A stretch of DNA of 64,000 bases, from positions 62,001 to 126,000 of the forward strand of contig CAZIFA010000007.1 in NCBI GenBank assembly GCA_964539025.1, in the 5' to 3' direction. Origin of the DNA: Micavibrio_A sp964539025 (GTDB lineage Bacteria; Pseudomonadota; Alphaproteobacteria; Micavibrionales; Micavibrionaceae). The position numbers and the translations under genes are program-made. A model generated the notes under the pieces. It searched no databases and had not been told where the DNA came from. It was given only the letters and a program-made list of their open reading frames with translations. Shown here one piece after another: positions 62,657 to 64,000 of this stretch (positions within the stretch are counted from its first letter, which is position 1; each line of letters opens with the position of its first letter).

Positions 62657-62713
62657 GTGAGGGGTTGCGGGCTTCCAAACCCCTCACCCCGACCCTCTCC
62701 CGGAGGGAGAGGG
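62632..62713. repeat. Double-hairpin repeat, copy 2
   Basis: CCTCTCCC TCC GGGAGAGG (62632-62650), GGTGAGGGGTT (62656) pairing with AACCCCTCACC (62678), then CCCTCTCCC GGA GGGAGAGGG (62693-62713). It shares the layout of copy 1 at 43314-43409, including the ATTTAGGTGAGGGG core. Its left arm encodes the end of the ELM1-family protein. Confidence 0.9.
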
Positions 62714-62804
62714 AGAAGTGCTATTGGGGGAAACCGCCAGAAACCCCTTTACCCTGCAAAGTCCGCTCTATATTACTGATAGTATTATATAAGTGAGAGT
62801 TACA

Positions 62805-63794
62805 ATGGCGCAAGCACCGCACACCAAAGTTCTTATCATCGGCTCCGGCCCTGCCGGTTACACGGCGGCGATTTACGCCGCACGCGCCAATCTAAAACCC
62901 GTCCAGATTCTGGGCCTCGAACCAGGTGGCCAGTTGACCATCACGACCGATGTCGAAAACTATCCCGGTTTTGCCGATCCTATTCAAGGTCCGTGGCTTG
63001 TCGAACAAATGCAGGCACAGGCTAAACATGTCGGCACGGAAATGATCTATGACCTCGTCACCGATGTCGATTTCACCAAACGCCCTTTCACCGCAAAATG
63101 CGATTCCGGCAAAATTTTCACCGCCGACACGGTGATCATCTGCACGGGCGCAAAGGCACGCTGGCTCGGCCTTGAAAGTGAAAAACAATTCCGCAATATG
63201 GGTGTTTCCGCCTGTGCCACCTGCGATGGGTTTTTCTTTAAAAATAAAAACGTCGCTGTCGTCGGCGGCGGTAACTCTGCCGTGGAAGAAGTCCTCTTCC
63301 TTTCCAACATCTGCAAATCCGTTACACTCATTCACCGCCGCGACAAACTACGCGCCGAAAAAATCGCGCAGGATCGTTTGTTCGCCAAAGAAAACGTCAA
63401 GATCATCTGGAACGCCGAAGTTGCCGAAGTCAAAGGCATCAAACCCGGCGAAGGCGACATGCCCGGCGTCAACGGCCTTGTCTTAAAAGACACAACGAAT
63501 GGTAAAACCAGCGAGATCGCCGTCGATGGCATGTTCGTCGCCATAGGCCATACGCCCGCGACGGAATTGTTCAAAGGCAAGCTGGACATGGACAAAGAAA
63601 ACTATCTCATCACCGCGCCGGATTCCACCGCGACCAATATTCCGGGTGTGTATGCAGCGGGCGATGTAAAAGATAAAACCTATCGTCAGGCCGTCACCGC
63701 CGCAGGCATGGGCTGCATGGCCGCGCTGGAAGCCGACAAATATATCGCCGCACTTGAGGCGCAAGGACACAAACGGGCGGAGGCCGCGGAATAA
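62805..63794 (+). CDS. trxB: Thioredoxin reductase
   Basis: A 329-residue FAD/NADPH enzyme. The FAD-binding motif is LIIGSGPAGYTAAIYAARAN, the redox-active CxxC is in ACATCDGFFF, the NADPH motif VVGGGNSAVEEVLFL, and the C-terminal FAD motif GVYAAGDVKDKTYRQAVTAA. The ATG at 62805 has GAGAG upstream; a GTG four codons earlier is less likely. The next gene overlaps its stop by one base. Confidence 0.96.
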   Translation: MAQAPHTKVLIIGSGPAGYTAAIYAARANLKPVQILGLEPGGQLTITTDVENYPGFADPIQGPWLVEQMQAQAKHVGTEMIYDLVTDVDFTKRPFTAKCDSGKIFTADTVIICTGAKARWLGLESEKQFRNMGVSACATCDGFFFKNKNVAVVGGGNSAVEEVLFLSNICKSVTLIHRRDKLRAEKIAQDRLFAKENVKIIWNAEVAEVKGIKPGEGDMPGVNGLVLKDTTNGKTSEIAVDGMFVAIGHTPATELFKGKLDMDKENYLITAPDSTATNIPGVYAAGDVKDKTYRQAVTAAGMGCMAALEADKYIAALEAQGHKRAEAAE

Positions 63795-64000
63795 TGGATT
63801 GGGACAAACTGCGTATTTTTTATGCCGTCGCCGAAGCGGGTTCTTTCACCCATGCTGGCGAAACACTTAACCTATCGCAATCGGCGGTCAGCCGTCAGAT
63901 CAGCACGCTGGAGGAATCCATCGGCGTATCCCTCTTCCATCGTCACGCGCGCGGATTGATCCTGACAGAAGAAGGCGAACTTCTCCACAAAGCCGCTGCC
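63794..64000 (+). CDS. LysR-family regulator, N-terminal part
   Basis: Cut by the window end; 69 codons are visible. The winged HTH is complete: DKLRIFYAVAEAGSFTHAGE, LNLSQSAVSRQISTLEESIG and LFHRHARGLILTEEGELLHK. It is coupled to trxB by TAATG. A trxB-LysR pair is common in Rhodospirillales and relatives, where the regulator may respond to redox state. Confidence 0.92.
   Translation, partial: MDWDKLRIFYAVAEAGSFTHAGETLNLSQSAVSRQISTLEESIGVSLFHRHARGLILTEEGELLHKAAA

Noticed and set aside
1..64000. CRISPR array, rRNA operon or insertion sequence with DDE transposase
   Set aside because: No regularly spaced repeats of CRISPR type, no rRNA-like stretch and no transposase gene were seen; the repeats found are palindromic blocks.

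Overview
This window is chromosomal DNA of a Gram-negative alphaproteobacterium. The class is inferred from the gene families: a DUF3126 protein, an ELM1-like protein, sigma-70 next to DnaG, class II DAHP synthase, ornithine-lipid genes, LpxK/WaaA/LpxL-type lipid A genes, and trxB followed by a LysR gene. An unpigmented Rhodospirillales- or Micavibrio-like lineage fits, but the rank below class is a guess.

Region 1 (1-16160, all minus strand) is one long type IV pilus / MSHA-like cluster. Reading 5' to 3' on the minus strand: assembly ATPase PilB, platform PilC, a PilM/PilN-like fusion, PilO-like, PilP/MshK-like, an ABC ATPase, a TPR protein, prepilin peptidase, PilT, PilU, lipoprotein secretin, an ABC-2 type permease, a TPR-like membrane protein, a membrane-bound AraC-type regulator, and the start of a pilin gene cut by the window edge. 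The ABC ATPase and permease inside the cluster recall PilH/PilI of Myxococcus.

Region 2 (16270-21360) is accessory. It holds a minus-strand 96-residue protein with its own terminator, an apparently orphan XYP-type tRNA-dependent cyclodipeptide synthase (CDPS), a 75-residue unknown, and a GC-rich integrated element. The element carries four unknown genes and a large serine recombinase whose last codons lie inside a tRNA-Arg(ACG) gene.

Region 3 (21566-31820) codes mostly for envelope and secreted proteins: an OmpA-like coiled-coil protein, a membrane-anchored periplasmic protein, tRNA-Arg(CCT), a candidate small RNA with CU-rich loops (about 24690-24808, minus), a low-molecular-weight tyrosine phosphatase, ornithine-lipid synthesis (olsB-olsA), DUF3126, and an operon ending in an M23 peptidase fused to a cysteine-rich domain plus a free paralogue of that domain.

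Region 4 (31927-46169) is mostly housekeeping: waaA-lpxK-lpxL-like lipid A genes, an HD protein with the class I cyclic-nucleotide phosphodiesterase signature, DAHP synthase, nadE, gltX, trmJ, rpsD, an EF-hand protein, a tRNA with CAU anticodon (probably Ile2), and an SseB-like protein. Palindromic repeats sit in several intergenic gaps.

Region 5 (46173-64000) holds rpoD and dnaG, a soluble double-PAS chemoreceptor, a YdcF-like protein and a YqeY protein. Next comes a carA...carB operon interrupted by a small CxxC protein, an isoprenylcysteine-methyltransferase-like membrane protein and a beta-carbonic anhydrase. The window ends with an EF-hand protein, greA, an Lrp regulator, an ELM1-family protein, trxB and a truncated LysR gene.
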